Origin: Ottelia alismoides
Lineage: Eukaryota; Streptophyta; Magnoliopsida; Alismatales; Hydrocharitaceae
Assembly: GCA_037367405.1 (NCBI GenBank)
Contig: JAZKJV010009629.1
Coordinates: forward strand, 872,501 to 936,500
Length of the DNA stretch: 64,000 bases
Direction of reading: 5' to 3'
A model generated the notes under the pieces. That model was not told the origin of the DNA. It did not search any database and saw nothing but the letters and a program-made list of their open reading frames with translations. A program made the translations under genes and the position numbers. Of this stretch, positions 44,296 through 56,349 are shown piece by piece. Numbering within the stretch: position 1 is the stretch's first letter; every line of letters starts with the position of its first letter.

Positions 44296-46283
44296 CAACA
44301 ACAACAACAAAGTCTTTTCCCACAATTAAGTAGGGTCAGCTACATGGATTCTCGTCTCCATTCAGATCTATCTTGGGTCAATCCCGAACTTATATCCAAA
44401 AAACTAAGATCCCTTCGTATAGTCTCTTTCCAACACTTCTTAGGACATCCTTGCCCTCTCTTAGCCGGCTCAACATCCCAACACTCGCATCTCCTAATTG
44501 GTGCATCCGTTGATCTTCTTTGCAAATGACCAAACCATCTTAAGCAGTTTTCTTGCATCTTATCCTCGATCGGAGCTACATTAACTTCCTTTCTAATTGC
44601 ATCATTATGAATCCGATCTTTACCTGTGTGTCCACACATCTACCTTAGCATCTTCATTTCTGCTACAACCATTCTCTGCACATGTCTATGGTTCACAGGC
44701 CAACATTCAGATACATAAAGCATAGCAGGTCTCACGGCTGCTTTGTAAAACTTTTCTTTAAATTTTAAAAGAAATTATCACAAAGAACAACAGAGGCTCC
44801 TCTCCATTTTAGCCAGCCTGCATTTATTCTATTAGTAACATCCCCATCAATTTCCCCATCCTATTACAAAATAGATCCCAGATATCTAAAAGACTCTCTT
44901 TTCTGAATGTTTGTCACCAATCTTCACCTCAATTCCTTCACCATTGCTTCCATCAAAGGTGCACTCCATATATTCCGTTTTAGCCCTAATTATACAAAAT
45001 CCTTTAGACTCCAATGCATGTCTCCAGACCTCAAGCTTCTCATTTACTTCATCTCTAGTCTCGTCAATCAACACAATATCATCAGCAAATAACATACACC
45101 AAGGTAACTCATCCTTAATGTGACTTGTCAACTCGTCCATAATCAAAGTAAAAAGAAATGGACTCAAAGCTGAACCTTAATGTAAACCAATGTTGATGTC
45201 AAAATAGTCAGTTTTCCTAGACGGGGTCCTTACACAAGATAAAGCCCTATCATACATGTTCTTTATGAGGTTAATATATAGGACATGTACTTGTCTATTC
45301 TCCAAAACTCTCCACAATATCTCTCATGGGACAGAATCATAAGCCTTCTCCAAATCAATAAAAATCATATGGAGGTTCTTCCTTTTAGCTCTATAAATCT
45401 TCATTGTTCTCCTCAACAAATGGATGGCTTCAATAGTTGAGCGACCTGGCATGAATCCAAATTGATTTTCTTTTACGTTGGAAGCTTTCCTCAACCTTCT
45501 TTCGATCACACTCGCAAATTTTCATAGTGTGACTCATCAGCTTGATACCTCTGTAATTTGAACAATTTTGAATGTCTCCTTTAATAAAGAGGCACCACGA
45601 TACTCCTCCTCCACTCTTCAGGCATTTTCTTACTTTACGAAATAACATTGAATAGATTCGTAAGTCAAGTTAAATCATGCTCCTCTAAAACTCTCCATAC
45701 TTCTATAGGGATGTCATATGGTCCTACACCTTTCCTAGGTCTCATAACCTTCAAAGCCTCCTCTACGTCCTTTCTTTGTATTCATCTATAACATACACGA
45801 TTCAAGTAACTTTCACTATTAGCTAGATCACCCAAAGTGATCTCTCTATTTCCTTCCCCAATGAAAAGTTTATGGAAGTACTGCTCCCATCTATTCTCTA
45901 TGTCCTTCTTGGTAACAATTACGTGACCTTCCTCGTCCTTAATGCATCTCACTTGAGAAAGGTCTTTGGTCTTTCTTTCTCTTGCTTTGGCCAACCTAAC
46001 TATATCCTTCTGGCCCTCCTTAGAGTCAAGATTTTTATAAAAAAACTTCATAACTTTTGACTTAGCTTCTCTCATAGCCTTCTTTGCTTTCTTCTTCGTT
46101 ATTTTGTAGTTTGTGATAGTTTCCGACGTTCTATCCTTAGACATCACTTTAAAGCATGCTCTTTTAATTTTTAGTTTCCCTTGCACCCATTCACTCCACC
46201 ACCAAGCCTCCTTTTGACCTAGAGCTCCTCCCTTCGACTCGCTTAGTATCTCTTTGGCTACCTTTTGGATACAAGATGTTATT
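44296..46283 (-). mobile_element. RTE-type LINE, 5' truncated
   Basis: The minus strand ends in (TTG)5 at 44310-44296, preceded by a block of the form ATGTAGCTGACCCTA...GGGAAAAGACTTTG, the usual 3' end of plant RTE elements. RT is present in pieces; the upstream endonuclease is missing because the copy is truncated near 46283. Non-LTR elements are copied by target-primed reverse transcription, which often leaves such truncations. No clear target duplication: left flank is LTR B, right flank is LTR F. Confidence 0.85.
44340..46270 (-). pseudogene. RTE LINE reverse transcriptase
   Basis: Pieces in several frames: 46186-45782 (linker before RT, with WEQYFHKLF and ITLGDL), 45509-45324 ([20 protein letters not shown] and [12 protein letters not shown], carrying the first catalytic Asp), 45167-44886 ([13 protein letters not shown] and [10 protein letters not shown], with the catalytic FADD intact), and 44639-44340 (KMQENCLRWFGHLQRR, the conserved C-terminal part). 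At least three frameshifts and a deletion between 45780 and 45510 make it inactive. Confidence 0.85.
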
Positions 46284-46286
46284 GCC

Positions 46287-49200
46287 TCATCACTCTAAAA
46301 GTTGAAAACAAAGCGTTGTTCCTGAGTAATTAGATGCATTTTATCACCTATATAGCATAAGTAGCATTCATGGATGCATAAGTGATATCTACATTTTAGC
46401 ATTCATAAATAAGAAGCCCAATTCAATTGTAAAAATCACCTATTTGTATATATATTATACTAACTCCAAATCCCATAAATTCAACTCTATAGTGTATGTA
46501 CTACTAAATTATAGAAAAATATCAAAAAAATACTAACTTGTAAAATTGACCACTAAAACCTGAGTCCAAGTTTGAGACTAGGAACCTTAAAATGTGTATA
46601 TCTCTCTCATACAACATCTGATTTAGGTCTACTCCCTTTTAAAATAATATACATTCAGAGACCTTCAAAAAAAGACCAATTTCATTAAAATCGGAGCTCG
46701 TATGCAAAACTTGGGTTTTGGGCCCCTGTTGTATATTGTACATATTGACATTTTCACCCTTGTATTTTATCACTTTATTTGACCTTGTTTCAGCTTTTGG
46801 TCAACATGAAATTTGTATAACTCATCAAGATCTACAACTTTCATGTTTTGAGTGTTTCCAAATTCAGTCATTTTCCCCCTCATGATCCACTTTCTTCCTC
46901 GCAATAATGTGATTGGGCCACGTGGTGCCTTCTGGTTGCGCCACGCGGCCCGTCTCATAACGCGCCACGTGCCCCCTTTTTCCCATCGTCTGATCATCTC
47001 TTTCATCTCTAGATCCAAGCCATTCATTCCCGTACCTAATCTCAACTCTTGGATCAAGGCCCAGATCGCATCTGGGCCGCTCGCTTCTGCCTTCACCTCC
47101 TTGTACCACGTAGCGCTCTCCATCACCGCCCGATCCTTTCGAGTCCACTTCCATCTCAGCCACTCAATCTGCTTCGTTTCTTAGTTGCCCGATCGCCCAC
47201 CTTCTTCTCATCACGACCATTGGATTCCATCTTCCTCTCCTCTCGACACGTGGCACCTCCTATGCCCCTCGATCTCGCCCCTCTGATCTAATCATGTCTG
47301 CTCCTCAGTGCCACCACTCCACCGTTGGATCTAGCTATCCAACGGTGGAGGACTCGTCTTCAACCTCCAAAGACCCCTCGACCACGTCACTCGACCTATC
47401 CATCTCGTTGTCCCCTTTTCATTTCCTCCGCTTCGTCAGCCATCTTCTCCACTCTTCCACCATGCCACGACGAAGCCCCATCTCGAGGCACCTTCACGGG
47501 AGACCCCTCATCCATGGTTCCCTCTTCTCTGCTCCATAATCCCCACGCAAACCTCACCTCCCATCACCGGGACCGACAAGATCTCTCTATAAATACATCA
47601 CCTCTGCCCCATATCACCGGCATCCGCCCTTACACGAGAGACCCTTGAGCTTTACTCCTCTGATCTGTGATAGAGATTCGGTCAGAAATCGAGCGAGACA
47701 GAGGATTTTCTCCAGCGAGATCCACGACGGACCTTCATCATGCCGCAGCTTCACCGTCAAGCTGCTTGAGCTCGGGCACCTGCCAGCCCTAGAGCGACGA
47801 CCGATGGCTCCAATCAGAGCCCCAATTCCAAGCTAGACTTCTTCATCTTCTTCACCAATCCTCCCATTCTTCCCCTCCGATCTTCTCTGAATTTATCTGA
47901 CTTCCTCGCTCAATCTCACCTTCCACCGACCATTAATCGAGCTTCCCCACGAAGCTACCATCTTCGCACACTCTTTCGCGCCTCATATCTTCATATCAAG
48001 ATCGCCGAAGCACCTCCGACCACTGCTCCACCCCTTAGGGTGGAGGAGCACATCGGCCAATCATCCACTTCGTCCCACAAGGCCTCAACCCCCCCCCCCC
48101 CCCACTTCATCCACGAGAGCCTACAAACCACGATTTGGTGAATCATTAACGTTGCAGGTTCCTACTTCTTCAACGGCCGGACTTGTCGCTGGAGCTTCTT
48201 CGAGCTGCTCCGGCTCCGGCATACATGGAATCATCAAGCCTTCCAGGATGACCAGCATCCTCCTCGGACCTCCAGCTTCATCGATGATCACTCAGGAGGC
48301 TCTGGGAAGGTCTATTGGGTCATAGCTAGGAAGGCGGAGCTGCAGCATCCTCGCTGGAGATCTAAAGTCGCTGCCACTGCCATAGAGGAAGAATAACTCA
48401 AGCTACAACTGTCGTTGGATCCACCCCCCGGTGATCATCCAGCGGCCATCATTCATCCACGTATCCTCCAACGAACGTACAGCTACCATTGGATCTTTGG
48501 GATCTGACGATCCGAGGGCTTCCACGTGTCAGCTTTGAGCCTCCTCCCCGACCCTTTAGGCTCGGAGCAACCGAACCTCCTCCGAGCGACCCGAGCCTGC
48601 CTCCGGACCCGAGCCTCTAGCCGAAGCAGCCCAACACTCTACTGTTAGGCTCGGATCACCTGAGCCACATCTGAGCCTGCTCCAAGCACCCGAGCCTCCA
48701 ACGCCTTCCGAGCCACCATCCGAGCATGCATATCATGTAACCTACGTGCTAACGTTGGGTAAATTACAACCGAGGACCTGCAAGTTTTGGAAATTACATT
48801 CTAGTCCTTGCTAGCAACATCACGTGAGGAGCACGTGGTCTCGTGGAGAATTTGCACTCATACCCTCGTCATTATAGGTAATTGCATTTTAGTCCATGTA
48901 CGCATGTTTCTATTTTAATCAATTTTATTTCTATTTGTTTACACCCTTGTGTTTGCACATTTATTTAACAACTCATTTAGCATCATTTCTTAATTCTAAA
49001 AATAGCATATTGTAGAGAAACTTATGCTCTAGCATTGTGAAGGTTGCTATATTTTTGTGAGCTTTGAGGAATTTAATATAATTCTTTTTGTGGAAAATTA
49101 CATATTTTGCCTACTGTGTGCCTTTAATTGCATATTAAATTAATAGTTGTCCAAAAATCACCAAAAAATCATAATAAGTCTAGTTAAGGTAGTTATACAT

Positions 49201-49846
49201 TGTGCCCAAAAATCACATCATTTGCGTGCATAATGAGGCCTTAATAAATTAATTGGTGTTCTGCTTAATTGATTTTTAATAGGTCCAAAATTCATCATTT
49301 TTTAAGTCTAATAACTTTCATGGATTCATCTCACATAGAAGTGTCTAGGTTAATTTTTGTATATGAAAATGATTTAATTTGGTATTTTTAAAATTAATTT
49401 TGCAAAAATCACTCTGTCTTCAATTTTAGCTCATAGTTAATTCATATAGAGTCGAAAAATTCCAAAAACATTCAGTAGCTTAATTTCATTGCATTTAACA
49501 TTCTGGTCAGGTTATATAATTTTTGGACTTAATTTGACTATACTTTATATTTTAACCTTCGAAATTGGTTCAGATAGCATCAAATTTTCTTTATTGCATA
49601 AAAAATACCACAAAAATATTCTTCTAAAAACCTAACATCAGAATAGACTTTGAATTAATCTAAGGAAAAAGTTGCCTCCCTTAGTTCGACCTTGGACTTG
49701 CCCAAGTAAAAAAAAATACCGCTTGCGTTTAATTGACGCATTAATCAAAGTGGTTTTGATAAGTCTGATTTTACCCGACTACAACAAACATCTCAAATTT
49801 AATCGTTAATTCAATTGAATTTGGTAGGGTAATCTGTGGCTTTTCA
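46287..49846 (+). repeat. Element F 5' LTR
   Basis: The first 550 bp align with the LTRs of element C (TCATCACTCTAAAAGTTGAAAA...) and with the 3' LTR of F at 59597. After that it differs from C and has its own GC-rich part (46910-48760) with CCACGTGG-type words, a TATA box and a 15-C run at 48089-48103. It ends TTTTCA before the primer site. The first bases, up to the left arm of the head hairpin, are missing where the LINE abuts. The frames 47049-47836 lie in the GC-rich part and carry no recognisable domain. Confidence 0.8.
47588..47595 (+). promoter_or_regulatory. TATA box in the 5' LTR of element F
   Basis: TATAAATA in the context CTCTCTATAAATACATCACC, a good plant TATA box, followed by a pyrimidine-rich stretch. 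It would place the transcription start near 47620, so that U3 is about 1.3 kb. Inferred from sequence only. Confidence 0.65.
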
Positions 49847-49848
49847 AA

Positions 49849-49867
49849 TGGCGTCGTTGTCAGGGAG
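49849..49867 (+). promoter_or_regulatory. Primer binding site of element F
   Basis: TGGCGTCGTTGTCAGGGAG two bases after the LTR end TTTTCA; two to three mismatches to the Asp-tRNA type TGGCGCCGTTGCCGGGGA. Confidence 0.78.
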
Positions 49868-51555
49868 GCACGGCTTAGGTTAATTTCTAGAAAATTTAGA
49901 TTTTAGGTTTTCCATCCTCAGGTAGTCTGATTCCCGGTTTTTCTTGTGAATATTTTTCTGTTCAATTTTCAGCATTTATTTATTCTGTGTCATCCTTTCT
50001 CTAACCATCATTTATTTTTGTGCGAGGAATACGAGGAGTCGAAGGCGCTTCGCCAAGCGAGCCGAGGAACCTGCATCGAAATAAAATGAGTGGTTTTTGT
50101 GAGGACTTGTAAAAAAAAGTTTGCATTTACAGCAGTTCCCGTTTGGGTTCTCGCACATGTAAGTAATAATAAAAAGAGTTTCCGTGTGTTGTGGGTTGCT
50201 TGATGTAGGATAGGACATGCACTTGCGGCTCTTAGTGCTCTCTTAGGACTGTTTGTGCTCGTTATATCTTGGACCACACTTCACCATTAAAAGATGCACT
50301 TAGACCGCAAGACATTAGCCAAATTTAACTTGTCCTTCACTCGCTAATAAAACTGCTTGTCTAGGAGCATCTTTTTTGCTTGCATCCATATAGATATATT
50401 TCAATTCTGTTTTGCATCTTGCATGTAGAGCGAGGATCACTGTAAGTCTTCTGAACTTGGCATACATCATTGTTTTATCGTGCATCGGCTTTTCTCGATT
50501 CCTTCTCCCTTGGGTTTTCAAACATAGGATTAAAGGAAATTAGGACTGGACGATAGACGTGCATTGTGTATGGACTAATCAAGTGGTCATCTAAACTTAA
50601 AATCGGGACTGCTAAACAAATTGACCAAAAAATTCAAAATAAAATCAGAAATTCTATTTGCGGGAGAATAACCCAGACCTTGATTTCAGGCTGAGTGAGG
50701 GTATAGATTGTGTGTGCACACCCTAAGGCAGAGCCAAAATCCCTTGCCTTCCATATCACGTACCTCGATCTGAGAAAATATCACAAGCTGAATTATGGGT
50801 TCAACTGACCAGCACCATGTAGCCTCTGCCTGCTCCGGTAGGTAGATAGGGTTGAAATTGCGATGCACTGCGACAAGTTGCTAGTAGCCTCTGCATGCTC
50901 TGATAGGTCAATAGGGGCGAAGTGAAAGCCTTATCAGCCTCCGCCTACTTCGGTAAGTAGATAGGGGTCGGTCCTTGAATTCTCAGCTAAGGATAGGAGT
51001 GATGAAAGGAAAGGCGTTGGTATCTTAGGCGATAAGTGAAACAGGGGAGACGCATCCGACTTTGAGCCGACTTCCCTATAGGTCGTGTAATCCTTGCTAT
51101 TTGTTTTAAAAATCACACTTAAAAACAACCAGACTAATCGTACTTGGTTTCAGGTCCTTCATCGTGTTGAGTGTGAAATCAGGGTTTTTGATTCATTTGC
51201 TTGCTTCAGGTAGGAGTAAAATCCTTTCTTTACAAACTTATACTCCTGACTCTTCCTTCTGCCATCAAAGATGACTGACTAGGGGGATATCTACTCACGC
51301 TTCGCAAATCTCTCCTTGAGCCCCTCACGAAGTTCGTCTTCATCAACCTAAGCGCAACTTGGGCCAACCCGAGCTCATGACCCTCTTGAGTTCGGGATCC
51401 CTCACTCTCAGGATGGTTACTCTCAAACCATTCCTTTTCTCTCCTCTCATCTCATCGAGGAAAACCATCACCTCGGTGAGAATATCTTCATTACTACGCT
51501 CTCTAACCTAGACTACATTCTTTACCCAGGTGAAGCGAACGAACCAGAAACCAAG
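49868..51555 (+). other. Leader of element F
   Basis: About 1.7 kb between primer site and gag without a supported gene. It is collinear with the leader of C (27520-28975): the CACGGCTTAGG / ACGACTTAGG start, the CAGGCTGAGTGAGGGTA block near 50684 and the repeated word AGCCTCxGCxTxCTxxGGTAGxTAGAxAGGG near 50820-50960, which occurs three times here. Such conserved leaders usually carry dimerisation and packaging signals. Confidence 0.6.
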
Positions 51556-53700
51556 ATGCCTAAGAAACATCTAGACGAAGTGAAACACAGAGATGATTAT
51601 ATGCACCAAGTCCTTTCCCGATTAGCTAGAGCCGAGCAGCTGAATGCAGATCTAATGGCTAGGATGGGACAGGTGATCGAGGCAGGTGGAATTGACCGAC
51701 CAATGGTAGATGCCTACAACCCTGCTGAGAATGAGATACATAGTTATTTTGTACATGAGGTGCCCCCAAAAGCATTTGAGTTGAAGCCCCATTTTCTAAA
51801 TCTGCTACCGAAGTTTAATGGAAATGCCACCGAAGAACCATATGCTTTCCTAAGAGACTTCCAGTTGGCATGCAACAACCTTAGTCACCCTAGGTTGGAC
51901 AAGATTACATCAGGTTAAAGGCTACCTCGTTTGCCTTAGGAGATAAGGCTGCTGATTGGCTGAAGAATATCGAGGTTAGATGTACGAACTGGATGCAATT
52001 CAAAGATTTATTCTTGAAGAAGTTATGTCCACTCAGTAGGACTAAGCAGATGAGGATGAAGATCGCTAGCTTTTCCCAAGGACCCCACGAACCATTCCAT
52101 GAGCCTGGGATAGATTAAATGATTTGACTCAAAAATGCCCATGCCATGGCATTACCAAGGCGATCTTAGTCCACACCTTGTTCTATGGCATGATCCATGA
52201 AATGCAAGGGTTAGTGAGTGCAGCCTGTGGAGGAAGCTATCTAAATAAGAACAAAGATGTCGTATGGAAGATTCTGGAGCAGATGGCAGAACAGGCAGAT
52301 CTCAGGCCACCAGGGCCTATCACTTGTCTCCCTTAAGATTGTCTACTGAGACAACTAGAAGGACTGTAGCGGATCTGAGAGATGACCTAACCCCTAACAT
52401 GGAGATAATAGCTGATAAGCTCACTATGGTAGAGCAGATCCACAAGAGGGTCACTGACCTTGAGGCGCTTTCACGATTGCCGAAACAAGTGGAGGAATCG
52501 ACTGAGAAGGTAGCCACCTGCCCCTTTTGCACCACCTCACCTATACATCGAGTTCATCTTATACAGGAGCCAGTACAAGGGCCTTAGAGCAGCTGGGTTG
52601 AGGTGCAGCAGTACACTCAGCAGGAGCAGCACGCACCCCCACAGGTGGAGTCAGTCTACAAGGAGCCTCTGCAGGTGTTCGAGATCAACAGGTTGTGATA
52701 CAACCATGACCCCGTCGACAGATAATCGGGGATAGGGAATAGTCAGCCACACCGACCTTCTCTAGCTTACTAGGAAACCAACTCCATTCCTGCACCGCAC
52801 TTTGTACAATCCCGGCCAGGACAAGGATACCAGCCTTAGTAGCACAAGCAGCAACGCACATTCCACTCGGTCCAGCAAGGTCCTCCATCACCTTACACCA
52901 CACCATCCCACCCGCAGCAGTATCGGCAAGGCCAGCAGGGCCAGTACAGACAATCAAATCACTCGTTCTCTAGTCAGCAACAGGAAGCCATGCCCATTAG
53001 TGAATTGGAGTCAATCACCTTGGCCATCCAGACATTAACTGATAGGGTTCAGCAGATACAAAATGATTACCTAGACAACAGAACAGATCTGAACCGTGTC
53101 TCACGCCACCAAGATCGGTAGATGGCACCAAAGACCCCAATTCCTGCCTAGGTTCAGGCCAACCCAAATAGCCTGAATCAGGGTCAACACCAACTACACG
53201 ATCAGGTATACTATTCTGGTTATTATAAACACGAGATACTTTTATACGATAATGTTAATCATATGTCCCTCAGGAGTGGAAGGACCGTGATCGTACCTGA
53301 TCAGGAGCAGGTACATGAGGAAGACACCGCCAAGTCTCTACTTGAGGAGAACTTGGAGGCAGAGAAGCATCATCACCACCATCAGCAGAATAAGAGGATT
53401 TCCAGGTCCTCAAGGAACCATGGCAAGAAGAAGGAGAGGAGAACCAGCAGTGAATCGGGCGAAACAAATGAAAAGCCCACACCTACGTCTGAGGAGGATG
53501 CACTAGAAGTCACGGTAGATACATCACCTGTTTCGCCACATGAATTTCTGTTTCGTCCGAGTCAATGTCGAAGTCAGAGTTAGAGTCTCAGTCCTGTACA
53601 GAACTTAGTTTCCCATTTGAATGAGAATCTTTCAGTTTCAGAATCTGAGTTGTCATCAATAATCCCTTTCCCCCGTGCTCTTAAGGGTGGAAAGAAGAAA
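51556..53700 (+). pseudogene. Gag of element F
   Basis: Opens with MPKKHLDEVKHRDDY (51556-51918), including VPPKAFELKPHFLNLLPKF and EEPYAFLRDFQLACNNL, the Athila gag core. A frame break near 51915 shifts to ALGDKAADWLKNIE (about 51950) and another near 52115 to CPCHGITKAILVHTLFYG and LVSAACGGSYL (52124-52336). A coiled-coil-like part follows (52340-52500), then a Gln-rich linker with stops (52600-53100) and SLRSGRTVIV at 53263, close to the protease boundary. Gag would form the capsid; no CCHC knuckle was found. At least four breaks. Confidence 0.8.
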
Positions 53701-53718
53701 CCTAAATAATCCAAAAAG

Positions 53719-54330
53719 ATGATCCTGAGATGGCAGAATTGTGCAACAAATATATCAAGGTCACAATCCCCTTTAAAAAAATTTATGGATATGACGCCTG
53801 CATTTCAGAAGTACCTTAAGGTGAGATGTACACCTACTAGGGTCAGCACGAAAACCAGAAGCCATGTTGAGAAACATGTTTTATCAGTAGCCACTACATG
53901 CACCATTAAGAATGTGTAGGAAGCGAAGGGACATGGGTGCCCATTATGTAGTGAGTCATGTCGATGACACTGCATTTGCATGCATTCTCCTAGATAATGG
54001 ATCCTCAATTAATCTGATGCCCACAACCCTCTATAAGCGACTAAATCTAGGACCTCTTAGGAAATCCATAGCCTTACTCAAGTTCGCGGATAAATCAACC
54101 AAAAGGTCCAAGGGAGAATTGAGGAACATTATCATCAAAGTCGAGGATCGGGATTACATGGTGGACATTACAGTCCTTGGTATGGAGACCCCTCAAAATT
54201 GGAGAGATTCCTAGATCATTCTAGGAAGGCCCTTCCTTAGAACAACAAGGACCTTATTTGATTATAAGATCGAGAAAATTCAGTTCCAAACTCTAGATGG
54301 AGATGAGGAACTTGAGATGAAGTAGACAAG
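53719..54330 (+). pseudogene. Protease of element F
   Basis: The upstream part 53719-53919 aligns with the protease N-terminal region in B and C. A frameshift near 53915 leads into 53912-54214, with ILLDNGSSINLMP at 53985-54025. The active-site triad is D-N-G rather than D-S/T-G. LLKFADKSTKRSKGEL and, in a further frame, ILGRPFLRTTRTLFDYKI (about 54220-54275) complete the fold. It would cleave the gag-pol polyprotein. Confidence 0.78.
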
Positions 54331-54370
54331 GTGGCAGAGGCCAGATTCTGAATCCAGCACCGAGTATACT

Positions 54371-55640
54371 TTGTCAGAGGCAGATTGTGTTCATGTAGAC
54401 ACCGTTGGGCCATGGAGACAGAATCCAGCTAGCACCAATGAGTCCCTCTTTTTTGGAGAGAATCTTGTAAATGAGACAGTTTGCGAGATCCTTAGGAGCG
54501 AGTACAGTGCAGATCACACAGAAAATGCATCCCCCTACATCTTCGATGATGCAGAGGCCCAACTGGGCCTGTCAGTCCTTCCCTCTTTAGGACAATCAGA
54601 AGATGAGGATGATGAGTCGGACGTGTCCTTTGCCGATTGCTTTGATACATTTGACGATCCAACTCTAGAGCTGAATGAGTTGGTGGAAGTTACTTTAGAG
54701 ACAGATCCAGTCACTACCAACACAAAACCAGAGTTGATTAAGCCAGATTTCATTGATGATCACACCTTACCTGAGCTCAAACCATTACCCACAACCCTTA
54801 AGTATGACTTCCTTGTGAGACAAGAGAGGAAATTTCCGGTCATCATCATTTCGCAATTGACCGAGGATCAAGAATCTTGCTTGCTAGAGATCCTGAAGAA
54901 AAACTGCAAGGCGATAGGCTGGAGCATCTCCGATCTCCATGGGATAAATCCCGCTCTGTGTTCGCACCATATCTACCTTGATAATGAAGCTAAACCCTCT
55001 CGTGAATTCCAATGTAGGTTGAATCCAAATTTTCGAGAGGTCATGAAGGAGATTGAGAAATGGTATGACATGGGTTTTATTTACCCCATCTCCGATTCCA
55101 AGTGGGTGGCACCCATCCATATTATCCCAAAAAAGTCGAGAATCCAGATGACCACCAATGAGGACGGAGAGGAGATCATGACACAAGTATACATGTCGTG
55201 GTGTGTCTGTGTGGATTACAGAAGCTTGAATGCTGGGACAAAGAAGGATCATTTTCCCTTTCCCTTTATTGATCAGATCTTAGAGAGATTAGCAGGAAAA
55301 GAATTTTCTGCTTCGTAGATGGGTTCTCGGGCTACAACCAAGTAACTATCGCTCCTGGGGACCACGAAAAAACCACATTCATGTTCCCCTTTGGTACCTA
55401 TGCTTTCAGACACATGCCCTTTGGGTTATGCAATGATCCTGATACATTTCAAAGGTACATGATTGCAGTATTCATCGAAATGGGCGGTGAATTCCTGGAA
55501 GTCTTCATGGATGACTTTTCGGTCCATGGTGATTCCTTCGATTCATGTCTTAGAAATATGGATCGAGTCCTCAATAGATGTTGTGAGGTTATCTGGTGCT
55601 CTCCTGGGAGAAAAGTCACTTCATGGTGATGGAGGGCATT
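54371..55640 (+). pseudogene. Reverse transcriptase of element F
   Basis: A 315-codon frame (54371-55318) starts with an acidic linker containing VSFADCFDTFDDPTLELNE, then RT from about 54790: ELKPLPTTLKYDFL, NCKAIGWSISDLHGI, GFIYPISDSKWVAPIHIIPK and CVDYRSLNAGTKKDHFPFPF. A frameshift at about 55300 places FVDGFSGYNQVTIAPGD in another frame, and the catalytic region is open again at 55381-55629 with FGTYAFRHMPFGLCND and VFMDDFSVHGDSF (catalytic Asp pair present). A further shift follows near 55590. With two to three frameshifts it is inactive, but the conserved blocks are all present. Confidence 0.87.
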
Positions 55641-56330
55641 GTGTTAGGGCATGTCATCTCCAAGAGAGGAATGGAGGTTGACCCTGCCAAGGTGGACGTA
55701 ATCAGATGACTCCAGCCACCAACCAATGTAAAACAGTTGCGGTCATTCCTCAGGTATGTCGGATTTTACAGGAGATTTATCAAAGATTTTTCAATGATTG
55801 CCCGACCGCTAACTGAGCTTTTAGGCAAAGACATGAAGTTTATTGTTGATCATAAATGTCTGGAGGCCTTTAAGAAACTTCAAGGGATGATCATGGATGC
55901 CACGATCCTACAAGCTCCAGATTGGTCTCTTCCTTTTGAGATCATAGCGGACGCCTCAGATTTTGCTGTTGGGGTTGTGTTAGGACAGAGGAGGGATGGT
56001 GTCCCGTTTGCTATACACTACGCAAGCAAAGTGCTTGATATCGCTAAGCGTAACTATACAGTTACCAAAAAGGAGATGCTTGCAGTACTGTTCACCTTGG
56101 ATAAATTCAGATCTCATCTCATCGGATCTAAGGTGGTTGTGTTCACGGATCATACAATAGTACGATACCTAATGGAAAAGAAGGACACGAAGGCACGTCT
56201 TCTTAGGTGGATTTTACTCATCTAGGAGTTTGATTTGGACATTAGAGATAAACCTGTAAAGAAGAACGTAGTGGCTGATCACCTCTCCCGTCTCAAAATT
56301 CTTGATACTTCTGGTAATACACCAATTCGA
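55641..56330 (+). pseudogene. RT thumb and RNase H of element F
   Basis: The open frame 55737-56225 has [39 protein letters not shown] (first RNase H Asp), [38 protein letters not shown] and [13 protein letters not shown] (last Asp). A stop at 56223 interrupts RWILLI-EFDL; the frame resumes with NVVADHLSRL near 56270, the RNase H end. It would degrade the RNA strand after copying. Confidence 0.87.
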
Positions 56331-56349
56331 GACTCCTTTCCAGACAAGT

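Noticed and set aside
54884..55252. 122-codon frame opposite the RT of element F
   Set aside because: Antisense shadow of a well-supported RT reading frame.
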